64,000 bases of DNA from Chlorops oryzae (Eukaryota > Arthropoda > Insecta > Diptera > Chloropidae), in contig CM035807.1 of NCBI GenBank assembly GCA_020466095.1, forward strand, positions 26,833,144 through 26,897,143, given 5' to 3'. The position numbers and the translations under genes are program-made. Shown one piece after another: positions 10,763 through 23,884 of this stretch (position 1 is its first letter; every line of letters starts with the position of its first letter). Under the pieces are notes generated by a model. That model was not told where the DNA came from, did not search any database, and saw only the letters and a list, made by a program, of their open reading frames with translations.

Positions 10763-11360
10763 GATTGGAGGAATGGCTGGAGGAATGGTTGGAGGAATGG
10801 TTGGAGGAATGGTTGGAGGAATGGTTGGAGGAATGGTTGGAGGAATGGTTGGAGGAATGGTTGGAGGAATGGTTGGAGGAATGGTTGGAGGAATGGTGGA
10901 GGAATGGTTGGAGGAATGGTTGGAGGAATGGTTGGAGGAATGGTTGGAGGAATGGTTGGAGGAATGGTTGGAGGAATGGTTGGAGGAATGGTTGGAGGAA
11001 TGGTTGGAGGAATGGTTGGAGGAATGGTTGGAGGAATGGTTGGAGGAATGGTTGGAGGAATGGTTGGAGGAATTGGATGGTGAGGAATGGTTGGAGGAAT
11101 GGTTGGAGGAATGGTTGGAGGAATGGTTGGAGGAATGGTTGGAGGAATGGTTGGAGGAATGGTTGGAGGAATGGTTGGAGGAATGGTTGGAGGAATGATT
11201 GGAGGAATGATTGGAGGAATGATTGGAGGAATGATTGGAGGAATGATTGGAGGAATGATTGGAGGAATGATTGGAGGAATGATTGGAGGAATGATTGGAG
11301 GAATGATTGGAGGAATGATTGGAGGAATGATTGGAGGAATGATTGGAGGAATGATTGGAC
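10763..11360. repeat. 12-bp minisatellite GGAATGGTTGGA / GGAATGATTGGA
   Basis: About 50 units of 12 bp. The first block (to about 11190) is the GGTT type and the last 14 or so units are all the GATT type. One unit near 10897 lacks a T, and the block at 11068-11090 is irregular. Because 12 is a multiple of 3, all + frames stay open (MVGG, WLEE, GWRN peptides), which explains the long false frames. Confidence 0.95.
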
Positions 11361-13150
11361 TTGATCAGAGGTTTTCTATTTTTATGTGCTTCGAGTATTA
11401 AAATTAGTTCGGTAAACCAAAAGAACTGATTTCACACTCAATCGTCCAAAATGTACCCAAGTTACTCCTTCTTAATTTTGCTGTCAATGTATTCAAATAC
11501 CTCTTTTATATAGAACTATGATTGAAAAATAACTCTCATGCATAATTCACTCCAAGAGTGGACAACTTGGGAGCTCCACTGTGACTAAGCACAATTAAAA
11601 GGGGTATTACTAAGAAGAGTAGAACCTTTACGATCAATTTGGGTCAACTGTCCCAGTTGTTCCAAGTTAGAGGATATTAAAGGTAAGGGATACCGTTTTA
11701 TCTGATTTTTGTTGATACTCAGACCAATCGATTCTTATAAATAGAGAATATTCAAGAGTTGCCAAAAGTTTAGCGCACCCCTTGCTGTCTCATTAATCTA
11801 TCTACTTCAGAATATCACATATTCGCAAATTTATATTATATATATTTTTTTGTGTTATTTATGCTGCGGTTGGAAATTGTGTTTCGCTTATTCAAGTTGA
11901 AAATATGCCAAATTTTGATCGCAGCCATTCGATGAGAGAGCTCTTTCAACAGTTCGCATTCAATGAGGACGATTGCAATAATGCGAGAATATGTAATTAT
12001 CTTTTTAAATGTGAGTTATAAAGAAACAATAATACCGATTTAAAGAGTGTGCATTGCCACTAAATACCAATAAATAAAATAATTAATTCAATGTAAATTG
12101 TAAATTGTAAATCCCTGAAGGTGGCCCGTCGTGTGTGCATATTTGCAATATTAATTTTCCGTTTTAAATATTGTTTGTTGTTGTGCCACTTTTCAAAACA
12201 AAACACATCCCACACTTTGCGAAATTCGCTCATTAATTCTATACTAATTTCGCAACTTATACTTATACCGCTTTGAAATGTCATAGTCTCGGGAGATTTT
12301 CGGATTTTTTTTTTTTTTTTTTTGGCCACAATCCAACGATAAATGTTATTTGTCAACAATTCTACACACCTTCCTTTTTGAATTTGACAAGCGGATATAC
12401 ATCTTTCTTAATTTTATTTTGTTTTATTTTTTCATTTAATTTTTTTTAAATTATGAAAATGTTCACTTCAACTCAAATGTGTGCCAACATTTCTATTTTG
12501 CATCAAAGAGGGTGAATCATGAATTATTCTAGAATTTAGATTATTTCTACGGCCATTACAGAATAAAAGAGTAAGAGGAAAAAGAGGGAAGCTGTTTATT
12601 CAAAAATTTCCTACTATTAATTCCATTCACAGTGTGAGCCCAGTAAGGTGGGATGGGGGATGAATGCTTGGTGTGAGAATGAGAGTAAATCGAATTAATG
12701 AATCTTATTTTTTAAAGCGGAAATAACCCAGTAGTGATGAGTAGGTTAATTCGCTTTAAGGGAGTGCAGGCAAACCAGTCAAAATTTCATCGCTAAAAAC
12801 CGAGGCTGAGAAAATATCTATTGGAAGTGTATGAAGAAGATTCCTGGAGCAAAAATTTAATGAATTTAAACATCTCGTAATTCTGGTCCGAATTTGACTT
12901 CCATTTGATCAAAAGTGATCTAGCCGTAGAGCGATTTATGTCTAGGAAGGGTTATCTTTCAATTATGAGATACATGAATGCATTGGGTACAAAATAAGGA
13001 ACGAGTGGTTCGAATTTATATTTGATAAGTCAAGGAGAAATCCTAGAGCAGTCGTATGATTTCTCGATTGGTTTTGTATTTGGTTTTAGTTGAAATAAGT
13101 TCTTATGGTTCACCGTAATGATCTTACTCTGATAAAAAATAACCAACAAC
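11361..13150. other. no gene seen
   Basis: AT-rich single-copy-looking sequence with a poly-T at about 12305-12325. No exon or RNA gene was recognised. Confidence 0.4.
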
Positions 13151-13300
13151 TTTATTGGTTGAAGTGTACCTAACAACGTTATATTCTCAAATCAAGAGTG
13201 CCACTGTTGTTGTGTACCATATTTAAACAAGTAGGACGCAACAACAGCGGATCTCATAATTTGAGAATATAACGTTGTTGCGTACACTTCAACCAATAAA
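13151..13300. mobile_element. 150-bp palindromic MITE-like element
   Basis: The arms TTTATTGGTTGAAGTGTAC...GTTATATTCTCAAAT (13151-13192) and their reverse complement (about 13259-13300) match over some 42 bp with two mismatches. The inner parts also pair (CCACTGTTGTTG with CAACAACAGCGG), so the whole segment can fold into one long hairpin. Confidence 0.8.
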
Positions 13301-15180
13301 AGTCATCTTATTTTCAAAAAATTTATTAGACATATGGGGTACCAAATTAAAGGAAATCGATCCAGCATTTTGAATAAAATAAAAAATTTGGGTGTTAATA
13401 AGACCTTTTTCATACCAAAATGGCTCTCAAAGTCAAAAAATGTTTAAAAAATTTAAAAATTTTGACTTTGAAGGCTCAAATATCTTTGAAGTTGCAATAA
13501 AGTGTAAGACTATTTTATACGCCTAAAAAGGTCTGACAATTCTCTGTCGAATTGCATTAATAATTAATTAATACCAAAATGGCTTCCAAAGTAAAAAATT
13601 GAAATTTTTTTTCAGAATATTTCACTTTGACCGTTTAATTTTCCTTCAATGGGTCAAATTTTAACAATGAATTTAATTTTGCCTAAAAGCACATAAAATT
13701 GACATTCAAACTGCATTTCAGTTTTTTTTCTATGATGACCCATTATCGTGGGAGAGTTATTTATTTATATATTATATATTATTATATAGAATCTTAGAAT
13801 AAAGTCTTTCCGGGGAATTTTTCAGTAATTATCTATGGTCTCCGGGATACGTTTTATGATGAAAAACTTCGAACTGAAAAGGAAAAAATCGATTTAAAGC
13901 TTAAAGTCTTAATTATGGCTGAAATAATTTCAATTTTTAACTTCTACGAATTCTCCTTAAACGACTTAAAAACCAAACACGCATACATACATTCGTTTCC
14001 GTGTTAACGTTTATGGGGGGACCTCTCTTGCAGAGTCAAGAAAAAAAAAACTTCTTCCCTGTCGTATTCTTCGTTCATTTGAGATTAGGTCTTGTAAAAA
14101 TTGCAATTTCTGGGATTGGCATTTCGTTGGCAGGCTTGTCGACATTGACATGAGGAAAATAAAAGCAATTTTGCAGAAAAACTCATTAATTGCGAAAAGT
14201 GGACTGTGTAAAAAAGCTTAAACTTTGTCTCGGACAGTAGAGTCGAATGGATGGATGAATGGATGAATGGGCGAGCGAATGAGTGAATGAAGGTGGTGAT
14301 TGCAATAGAAGGAATTTTAAAAGAGTTCTTATGTTCGCCTTTCAAAAGATATTGTCGGCTCGTAGGGCACATTGTAAGTATATATTGGCTGCGATGACGA
14401 CGAAGGCGACGACGACGACGGCGTCGGCGAGCATTTAATGGGCTTGCCCTTGGCAGTGAAGTATTTATTGCAAACGAAGCTAGTTATCTACGTGTATCTC
14501 GTCGTAGTCTTTGGTCAGTTGAAATGGGGCACGGGGCGAAGACAATAATATTTGAACACTGTTGAACTGACGACGAGGCTATCGGGGCAATGGCAACTCT
14601 CGCACGCTAAAAGTTAATTTTCTGATTCTTCTATTTTATTGTTCGCATGCCGTGTCCGTTCACGTCGCTAACGTAGGGAGCAATAAAATATTCCAACGTT
14701 GCAGGGCTTGGTCTTGTCAATATTTTGTTTATGAACTCATTAAGTATTTTGGAAAGGAATGAAATTTTTTGAGATTGAAAACGAAAGGCATTTAATCAAG
14801 TTCAATAAACTTTAAAGTTATGGCGACTCAAGCTAAAGATGTATAAAGAAATCCACATAATATAAAAAAAATTTTGCTACGAGAAAAAAGTTGAATTAAG
14901 TGCGAAACTAACGGTGGATAATTTTCTTAAATTCGGCAGTGTTCGCTTTACTTTACCAATTCGTATGAAACTTTTTTGAATAAAGCGTTAAATTTTTTTT
15001 TTTTAATAAGTATTTTGTTTTGTATCTTGCGTTTTGACCATGACCACAGGGAATATTTCTGAGCTGTAAATTGCAGTTCTTCAATTGTATTGATTACCGA
15101 TGCAGAAATAAACATTGAACAACTTGAGGTGCAGTCAGTGGTGGCAACACAACACATCGAAGAACAATGTAGCATAACGT
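13301..15180. other. no gene seen; a diverged direct repeat and GAC repeats
   Basis: ATACCAAAATGGCTCTCAAA at about 13411 recurs as ATACCAAAATGGCTTCCAAA at about 13571, a 160-bp spaced direct repeat. A GACGACG-rich microsatellite lies at about 14395-14430. Confidence 0.4.
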
Positions 15181-15660
15181 TACAAAACTTATCATAGCGC
15201 AATAAAACTTATATCGTAATGAAACTTATCATATCGTAATGAAACTTATCATATCGTAATGAAACTTATCATATCGTAATGAAACTTATCATATCGTAAT
15301 GAAACTTATCATATCGTAATGAAACTTATCATATCGTAATGAAACTTATCATATCGTAATGAAACTTATCATATCGTAATGAAACTTATCATATCGTAAT
15401 GAAACTTATCATATCGTAATGAAACTTATCATATCGTAATGAAACTTATCATATCGTAATGAAACTTATCATATCGTAATGAAACTTATCATATCGTAAT
15501 GAAACTTATCATATCGTAATGAAACTTATCATATCGTAATGAAACTTATCATATCGTAATGAAACTTATCATATCGTAATGAAACTTATCATATCGTAAT
15601 GAAACTTATCATATCGTAATAAAACTTATCATATCGTAATAAAACTTAGCGCAACGTAAC
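15181..15660. repeat. 20-bp minisatellite GAAACTTATCATATCGTAAT
   Basis: Twenty identical units run from 15221 to 15620, with variant units at each edge. The last unit (15641-15660) is AAAACTTAGCGCAACGTAAC, half old repeat and half the 10-bp repeat that follows. Confidence 0.95.
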
Positions 15661-16233
15661 ATAACGTAACATAACGTAACATAACGTAACATAACGTAAC
15701 ATAACGTAACATAACGTAACATAACGTAACATAACGTAACATAACGTAACATAACGTAACATAACGTAACATAACGTAACATAACGTAACATAACGTAAC
15801 ATAACGTAACATAACGTAACATAACGTAACATAACGTAACATAACGTAACATAACGTAACATAACGTAACATAACGTAACATAACGTAACATAACGTAAC
15901 ATAACGTAACATAACGTAACATAACGTACAACATAAACGTAACATAACGTAACATAACGTAACATACGTAACATAGTAACATAACGTACATAACGTTACA
16001 TAACGTTACATAACGTTACATAACGTTACATAACGTTACATAACGTTACATAACGTTACATAACGTTACATAACGTTACATAACATAACGTAACGTAACG
16101 TAACATAACGTAACGTAACGTAACGTAACGTAACGTAACGTAACATAACATAACGTAACATAACGTAACATAACGTAACATAACGTAACATAACGTAATA
16201 TAACGTAACATAACGTAACATAACGTAACATAA
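15661..16233. repeat. 10-bp minisatellite ATAACGTAAC with variants
   Basis: Twenty-six perfect 10-bp units are followed by an irregular zone (15927-15990), a block of the ACATAACGTT type (to about 16080), a CGTAA pentamer block, and the original type again. Minus-strand frames read (CYVMLRYVTL)n, an artefact. Confidence 0.95.
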
Positions 16234-18004
16234 ATAAAATGAAAACATTACACAAAAAATAACACAACATAACATTACAATATAACCTTAAATATCAACT
16301 TAAAATAAATAAACTAGGTTTTTCAGCAGTCAATGATAGCAGAAGGAAACATAACGACCACCTATACGGTCTATCCTAAGGGAAAACCTCGTATTTTGTA
16401 ATTTTTTGCAACAAATAATTTAATAATTTATTACTGACTGCATCTTTAAACCCTCTGAAAATAAAACAAAGAGTTTTGGAAAGAAAAAAGAAATATTAGG
16501 AAAAACATAATTGAGAAAGTGTCCCCTTACGAAAGTTGAACAAATATTGATTAATTCTTTTTCAAACCAATAACCTTATTTTTCTCTCTTTTTCAAACCA
16601 ATAACCTTATTTTTCTCTCTTTTTTTAAAGGTAAGAGCTGAAGACATTTGAACGTTATTGTAAGTAAAAAGCAAAATGAAAAATTTAAGCATCATACGAT
16701 AAGGTGAAATGGATAACTAAAAAAGGGTCTTAAGACCCTCTTCAATGGAATTTTCACTTGTTCGAAAGCATAGCTAAAGAGGCAAAAACAAAATCAATGT
16801 GGCAAGTGAGAAAAATTTTTAAGCTAAAAGACAATGAAAGCGAAAAGCACTCATTCACATAGCACAGCGAAATAGAGTGAGTGAACACATTAAATAGGAA
16901 GAAGGAGAAGAAAATAGCAAAAAATCAAATGCAAATAAATTATTATAATTAGTGAGAAGAAAGTCGAATAGATCCGCACAGAAAACACTAGCCGAAGCAC
17001 AAAAGCCCACATAATGTTTAATTAAATTTATTATTGTTTATTCGAAATACTTCTCCCAAGACTATACAACAAAATGCCTCTATGATATGTGTGGGCAGCC
17101 TTAAAGCGTTAAGTTTCTTAATCGCCGTGTGCACCTAACCGACAGCGACCCTCGATGCTCCTCTAGATGCAATCAACGACGTAAGCAACACAACTTAATT
17201 AACTGTTCGTAGGCTTACTCACAAAAGATAAAGTAAACGTGCGTCATGAAATGCCGCCTCAAACAGACACTAACAATAACTTTAACAACAACAATGCAAG
17301 CCAGATAAGTGAGAAAAGTAATTTAATAAACAAATTCAAAGAAATGAAAGAAAATAAAGGAAAATAATTCGAAACAAAAGAGACAGCGTCCGAGAAGAGT
17401 GCACTTGTTTCGACGACTCCACATAGCCTCGAGAGACTCGTTCAGCAGTAATTAAAATTCCATAAAATTATCTCGAATAATTCCCACGCATCTACAACTG
17501 CTACTATAACTACGAAACGTGCGAATATAAACACAAATTCAAATTATGAATCCTAAGAGCAATAGCCATAATTATTTTAATTTCGATTGAATAAACAAAA
17601 ATCAAATACGTTGAAAGAATACCCCATGGGAGCCTTCGCAATCCATAATCACACATGAGGTCGGTCGGTCGGTGGGGATTTTATTTCAATATTTTATTAT
17701 TATTCATTTTATCATGTTTGGTCTCTATAAATATAATAATATCCACATAATAAAGGATGAATTCCAGGGAATTTCGAGGGCAGATAGCGAGCACTGAGAA
17801 TTAATGGAATCACATGACAATAATGCCTGGTTTCACATGATCAACTGCGCTGTTGATTATAATTGGTTCAATATATTTGCATGTGTTGAATATTTGTGCT
17901 GGAATTCCTGCGATATTAGAAACCGGGCATTAAGATCAGAATAAGCTAACAAAGAATAGTCAAAACTAGCATTCAAAATACTTAGACTGGCCGAAATAGC
18001 TGAA
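16234..18004. other. no gene seen; short tandem duplication and palindrome
   Basis: A 31-bp segment (TTTTTCAAACCAATAACC...) is duplicated in tandem at about 16558-16621. A perfect 14-bp palindrome GGGTCTTAAGACCC lies at 16725-16738. The rest is AT-rich without recognisable genes. Confidence 0.4.
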
Positions 18005-18161
18005 CAGTGTACTCTCTCCTTGCGAACACTCCTCTTAAACGGACACTTTGTGGGAATGCTCTAGTGTTCCTGCTTCTCAAATAGGTGCCTCTTATTCGGA
18101 CACCTCTGTTAAGCGGACATCTTTTTCGATCCCGTAGATGTTCGCTTAAGAGAGTACACTG
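18005..18161. mobile_element. pogo/Tigger-like MITE
   Basis: CAGTGTACTCTCTC at the left is matched by GAGAGTACACTG at the right (ends 18161). Inside are several inverted CTCTTAAnCGGACA motifs, so the element folds on itself. TIRs of the CAGTG-type with TTAAGnGGACA are typical of pogo-superfamily MITEs (family knowledge; class not proven). Confidence 0.65.
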
Positions 18162-21100
18162 TATATTCATATTCGTCGCATATCCTTTCTAGGTGTTCCT
18201 TTCTCGGATGTTCAAACTGAGACAAAAGCATGAATAGTGAGATTTTGAAGTGAGAACATGGGTGCGTTCCGACCTCTTATACATATACGACCATTCCTAA
18301 GAGATGGAAAATTTCCCTTAAGTCTTTAAACCCGTTCTATGACCCTTATTCTGTTAATTTCCTCATGAGCGGACGCCAATGGTCGGGAGATTTCTATTTT
18401 TTATATTTAAAAAAAGTTTTTTTTACACAGACTATCGTCCTATGCATCCTAAAAGCTTGGAAGAATGTTTACGAATTTTGTCTGAAAGGCTCCCGTTTTT
18501 AAAAACTTTTGATGGAAAGGGATTTCACTGTAATTCTTTTCAATAAAATTTCTTTTTCTTTATTTTTCGTTGAGTGCTAAGAACAGAAATATGTTAATAA
18601 TCCTCTTTCATATTGAGAACCGAGAGTTGAGAGACCCCCGTGCTCATTTTCAAAGAATAAAATAGAATCAAGAAAGCACTTGGATTGTTCTATGGCTTCT
18701 TCTTTTATGGTCTTTTTTTTTTCTCTTTTAGAAATAATTTCCAACAAAAGAATAGAATATAAAGCACGTTTGTTGTCCACTTCGTACTAAGAAGGTAATT
18801 AAAGAAATGTAATGCACTTAAGAGAAACCCCAAAAACCGGGTGGACAATAGAAGTTAAGGAGAGCTATTCTAACTATAAAAAGAGGAGAATGAAAATGAG
18901 GATTTTTATAGCACATGTCTATTGTGAATATATTTGCCAAGGTGATGGAACTATGAGAGAAGAGGACTAATTACAAGATTTGAAAATCAATATGACTTCC
19001 GATGCGCATTAGCTTTTACGGAACTAAAAATATTCACACTTTAAGCATTTCTAATGAGCCTAAACAACATCTGTCAGCAGTTATGTCATCAGTGAGTCAT
19101 CTGTGGTAAACATTAAGAGGTCATTGAAAATTATGTTCGCCAATCAACATTTTATTGAAATTCGTGTAGTTTTGGTGCCCCATACATAAGGGAGAAGCGC
19201 ACACGGATGTTGACGTGAATGTATCCAGCCGGAAGTTTTCTCATAAAGGACAAAATCATTAATTTTTTCATCAAGGATATCAAGGGGAAAATTTGAGTAC
19301 TCCTCAATTTCAATGTTATTGTCATCGAATGAAGGTGTTATTCGTCGTAATACTAATGGCAATGTCATCGAAAGAAGATGGTATCACTCCCGAACGATGA
19401 CATTGTCTTGCAAAACAGGAGGTATCGATACGACGGAGTAGATATACTCCACTTTCGATGACCAACTCGTGACATATGTATGCTCTTATGGCGGCCAATG
19501 CCGCTTTTGTGTAAATTTCATTAGAAAGTTGGTGTATAATCAGGAGGAGTCGCGGCTCTAATGTCATGCTGAAATCATTGATTGTTTCACCGGGACATTT
19601 CCTGCTGGGTACTATTTCGGCACACTGACACTCATGCATACACACGCACACTTTCATATCGGTGGAGTGCACCTGTACAAGCGAATTTAGAATGCAATAC
19701 AGCTAAACAGCGACTTGACATGCTATCAAGGCACACGGTCCTGCATCCACGTGCAACTTCCTGCGAAGACCCGAAGGGAAATTTCGACGTTGAATCTCAC
19801 AGAAAATTCGCATTTTGATGGTAGATGATAGTAAAGGATTGTGACCGTGGCAGTTCAATTAAATACACATTATTACTTTTCATGATTCTTGAGTAAATAT
19901 CCATAATTGCACAATTTAAACAATAAAAAATAGTCGTCAAAATAGTCTACAAAATATCCGCCGAAATAGTCGTCAAAATAATCGGCCTCTGAGGAAGAAT
20001 TTATATTCCAATTCTATTTCAATATTGCAACAATATTGCAACAAACAAACATTACAAATGCAATAAAAGATCGAAAATTTACATATTGCAGCATTACATC
20101 TTGTACGCAGCATGACGCATCTTGTCAAACAGTGTCGTACGCTTGCAGTTCATTTACAATACTCCAAGGGAAAACACACATTTTAGGAAGTCAGCCAGAT
20201 GAAATTGTAAAATTCGTTCGTGTGATTGAAGAAAATAAAGGCTCATATACCTAGTATTTCTTCCAGAAAAACCGCATTCTATACTTGTAAATAAAGCATC
20301 AACATCGCAACAACCCTTTGCTGCAATTAATATTCTTTTCCTGGAATGGTTTTGATAATATGGGCTGCATCCAATATTGTCTTTTTCATTACTTTATCTC
20401 GTGCTGCGAAGATAGCTCAACAAAATTACTTAATTCGTCTTCATCACTTGACATCTTTAGGCTTTGTCTTTTGACGATTCAAAACTGCTTCGTGTCCGAA
20501 TCAGTAGCCGTATCGTCGTCGTAGCTGCACGACAAAAGAATGCCGTGCTGATGACGATACGATGAAGGTACGACCCGTGTGCGGATGGCCTTAGTCACAA
20601 TTTGGTTACGCGACAATAGGCCTTCATACATGCTCGTGAACATGCTCGAAGGCAGGGTATATCTAATCGATGAAGGCTTTGAAACCTTTTTACATTAAGT
20701 TTCCAGTTTAGGACGGTATATATTTTTATATTTATATGAAAAAAGCCCTAATGAAATCTCTAATACATCTTAAAACCAATATTAAAGATGTCAAATATGG
20801 AAGCTTAACGCTATTAATCGTCTAATGCCGCAATTGTTTTCAATGGAAAAATCAAATAAGTCTAAGTTCAGGTAGAGAACGAACTTAAAATAATTTTTTG
20901 AATTTAGCCAAACAAAGTCCGTCTAGAGACAAGGAGCAGCAAGTTAGAGGGTTAAAAAGGACTCAAAAAACTGATTGTGTTTTATTCTAAACATTTTCAA
21001 ATTCTGACTCATTTCATAACCTGGACGAAAAAAGCTCTTTAGGCTTCTTTTTTTCTTTTTGGAAACAATTGAAAACAAATTGCAACTCCGATTTTCTGCC

Positions 21101-21725
21101 GTAATGACAGATGTGTGAACTCTGACTGAAGATATGTTCGTCTGTCTGTCGCTGCGTCTGTCTATCTGTGTGTCTATATGCACACATTTCCAGGTTTTGG
21201 GAGCAGCACATTTCTTTGTTGAATCGAGGCTTGCACACCGTCGCTTGATTCCGATTCGTTTTCGCGTATGAGTATAAAAAAACAACCGTGGATTCGAGAG
21301 GGAACACCTAAAAACTTATTTTGACAATTTTTTATTTTTTTTTTTTTTATACAAATTTAGAAGAAACAAATTAAGTAGAGGCGTGACTTGCATTAGGATT
21401 TGAAAAATTGGAACACTGCAGCAATAAAACAAAAGCCATTAAAGCGTTTTGGGTGCAGCATCAATGAATGTGGAGTGCAAATATGGCTTGAAATTAAAGG
21501 AAAAAAGAACAAAAAACAAAACCAATTGATTTGAATTTAAGAAATTATCTGAAAAAATTTTTGAACAAAATTGTGAAAATATTGAATGGGTAGTTTGGTG
21601 ACAAAAGATAAAGGGCATTAGGCTGTTCTCATTGTTATGTGACGAGTAGTTCGTGGAAATTCCAACTTTGCCAACGATTTCCAGTGGGAGTCGGGGTTGC
21701 ACAGTAGGTTTTATTATTCTCAGTG
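18162..21725. other. no gene seen
   Basis: AT-rich. A GTCGTCAAAATAGTC-type short repeat lies at about 19930-19975. CTGT/CTGTCT-rich bases lie at about 21138-21175. Only short frames; none looks coding. Confidence 0.4.
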
Positions 21726-22390
21726 AATAACAACAAAAATTATAAAAACTTATAAAAATAAAAAATTATAAAAAATTTTAAAAAATATAAAAATTATAAA
21801 AATTATAAAAAATTATAAAAAAATTAAAAAATATATAAAAAATAAAATTATAAAAATTTTTAAAAAAATAAAAATAAATAATAAAATAAAAAAATTTAAA
21901 ATAATAAATAAATAAAAAATAAAATAAAATTAAAAAATATAAAAAATTAAAATAAATAAAAAAAATAAAAAAAAAATTTAAAATAAAATAAAAATAAATA
22001 ATAAAAAAAAAATAAATAAAAAAAAATAAAAAAAAAATAAATAAATAAAAGTACAATAAAAAAATTAAAAATAAAAAAAATAAAATAAAAAAAAATAAAT
22101 AAAATAAAAATAAATGAAAATAAAAATAAATGAAATAAAAAATAAATAAAATAAAAAATAAATAAAATAAAAAGTAAATAAAATAAAAATAAATTAAATA
22201 AAAAATAAATACTTATAAGTTATTATATAAAATTAAAAATTTTTTAAATTGAAAAAAAAACTAAGTATTAAATACTGAAAAAGTTAAGTATTACAAAGTA
22301 AACAACAAATAATATAAAAAAATTAAATATAAATAACATTTCGAAAAAAACAAAAAAAAAAATTAAAAAATATAAAAGTAAAATTAAGGA
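21726..22390. repeat. AT-rich low-complexity tract (ATAAA)n
   Basis: Nearly pure A/T, dominated by ATAAA/AAATAAAT motifs. The Phe/Tyr/Ile-rich minus-strand frame is an artefact. Confidence 0.9.
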
Positions 22391-22397
22391 AAAATTA

Positions 22398-22560
22398 TAG
22401 GTTAGGTTAGGTTTAGGTTAGACTGTCGTTATATAGACGCACTGGGGCCTGAGGTCCGATGTGAAACCACATTTAGGTGAAAACCTTGCTCTGGAACCAT
22501 TTTGCGCTGGGAACAAAGTCGGCGATTTGGGTAAGATTTACCGAGTCTTAGTCCCCTGGG
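22398..22560 (+). repeat. dispersed TAGGTTAGG-headed repeat
   Basis: TAGGTTAGGTTAGGTTTAGG is followed by GACGCACTGGGGCCTGAGGT and GATGTGAAACCACATTTAGG. Many higher-fly genomes contain dispersed repeats with such a head and a GATG(T)GAAACCACA-like body (recalled, not searched). It is not a telomere array, since only about four TTAGG-like units are present. Confidence 0.55.
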
Positions 22561-23884
22561 GATAAAGATACTTATAAGAAAATATAATAGAAATTATAAA
22601 AAAAAAGTTGCAATAAAAATTCATATGCCTGCAAGTAGTTTCCATAAGAAGACTTCCGATGGTCATGTAAAAAGTTATCCTGTTAATTAAAATCTGTCTG
22701 ATGTAAATAAAATGCATTAATTTATGTAACAAAATGGGATTCGAAATGTTCAAAAATGGGCAGAACAAAGCAATTCAATGATAGGTAATTGAAAAGCTTT
22801 AGATAGAAGAAAAAGTACCCAATGATTGTGCTAATCCAACAAATAAACAGTGATGGAAGAAACGTGACTTACATCGTTTGGAAAAAAAGAACCACCCAAA
22901 AGCTTTGTTTTTGTTGGTCGTCTTCTCTATGCTTTTAACGTTCGGTACATTCATTCAAATGGTATTACGGCAGGCACGACGATATTGAGTGTGTTGTCTA
23001 TTTTCAACGATTCGACGATTCAACGACTCAACAATATTTGCGGAGCCAAGTAGGCAACTCGCTGGTGGACATCCGATCGGTTCGTAAAATTTGTGTAGTC
23101 TCCGGTTCGTGTTGTCGCTCTTCTTGTTTGCTCAAATTTATGTTTGTTTGATGTGGAAGCACTCGTGGTGGTAGCATTGTGACTCCTTCTACGCTCGAAA
23201 CAACGCTCCGCACAAGCTGCGTCCATATTTTTCTAGGCAGCTTGATTTTCCAAATATGTAGGAAATGAAAAGAGTTCGATGCACTTTCAGCGCATTGATT
23301 TTTTCTTCTTCTTAATTCATTGTTTTCCCATCAGAAACAACATACAAATACGAAATGATGAAATCCATCGTAAATGAAAAATGTCGGTTCAAAATTCAAT
23401 TTAAATCGTCGTCTGGATGACAACAATAAAGCTGAACTGAAGAAGTCATATTATGAATGGCCCAATGGGTCAGCGACCCCTCAATGTGTGCTCTGTCATA
23501 AATTGTTAAACGAAAATGTAAAAAAAATCTGAAAAATCAACACGTTTCTTTCAGCACTCTGCAAAAACATGCACTTTTGTTTGCTCCGAATTTTCGGTAA
23601 TTAAACAAGTAAATAACCGACAAAGCGATTGAGTAAATCCATCTAAAACGAAATACAAATTCTTAAATACACGGAGGAGCAAATTTTTTGAACCGCACAA
23701 CTGTGAACTCTTATTTAAGAGGGATGTCAATGAGAGAGAGGCACACTCTTATAGGGCGGAAAAAATTCGAAAGACTTTCTGCAAAGTCTTGCTTTCGTAT
23801 TCTATGTGGGTCGTCTGTTTAGGAAAAACATTTAGAAACTACTTAAGATATAAATCCATAATCGAATGCGTCACATTTCATTGA
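22561..23884. other. no gene seen
   Basis: A region of more mixed composition at 22960-23230 has two overlapping minus-strand frames, but no recognisable domain or splice structure. Confidence 0.35.

Noticed and set aside
10758..11401. MVGG/WLEE/GWRN repeat proteins
   Set aside because: A 12-bp repeat keeps all frames open. There is no splice or promoter evidence.
15221..15640. CRISPR-like array
   Set aside because: Units are contiguous 20-bp copies without unique spacers, and the host is a eukaryote.
15609..16275. (CYVMLRYVTL)n proteins on the minus strand
   Set aside because: Artefact of the 10-bp array.
22398..22422. Telomeric TTAGG array
   Set aside because: Only about four irregular units fused to an interspersed-repeat body.
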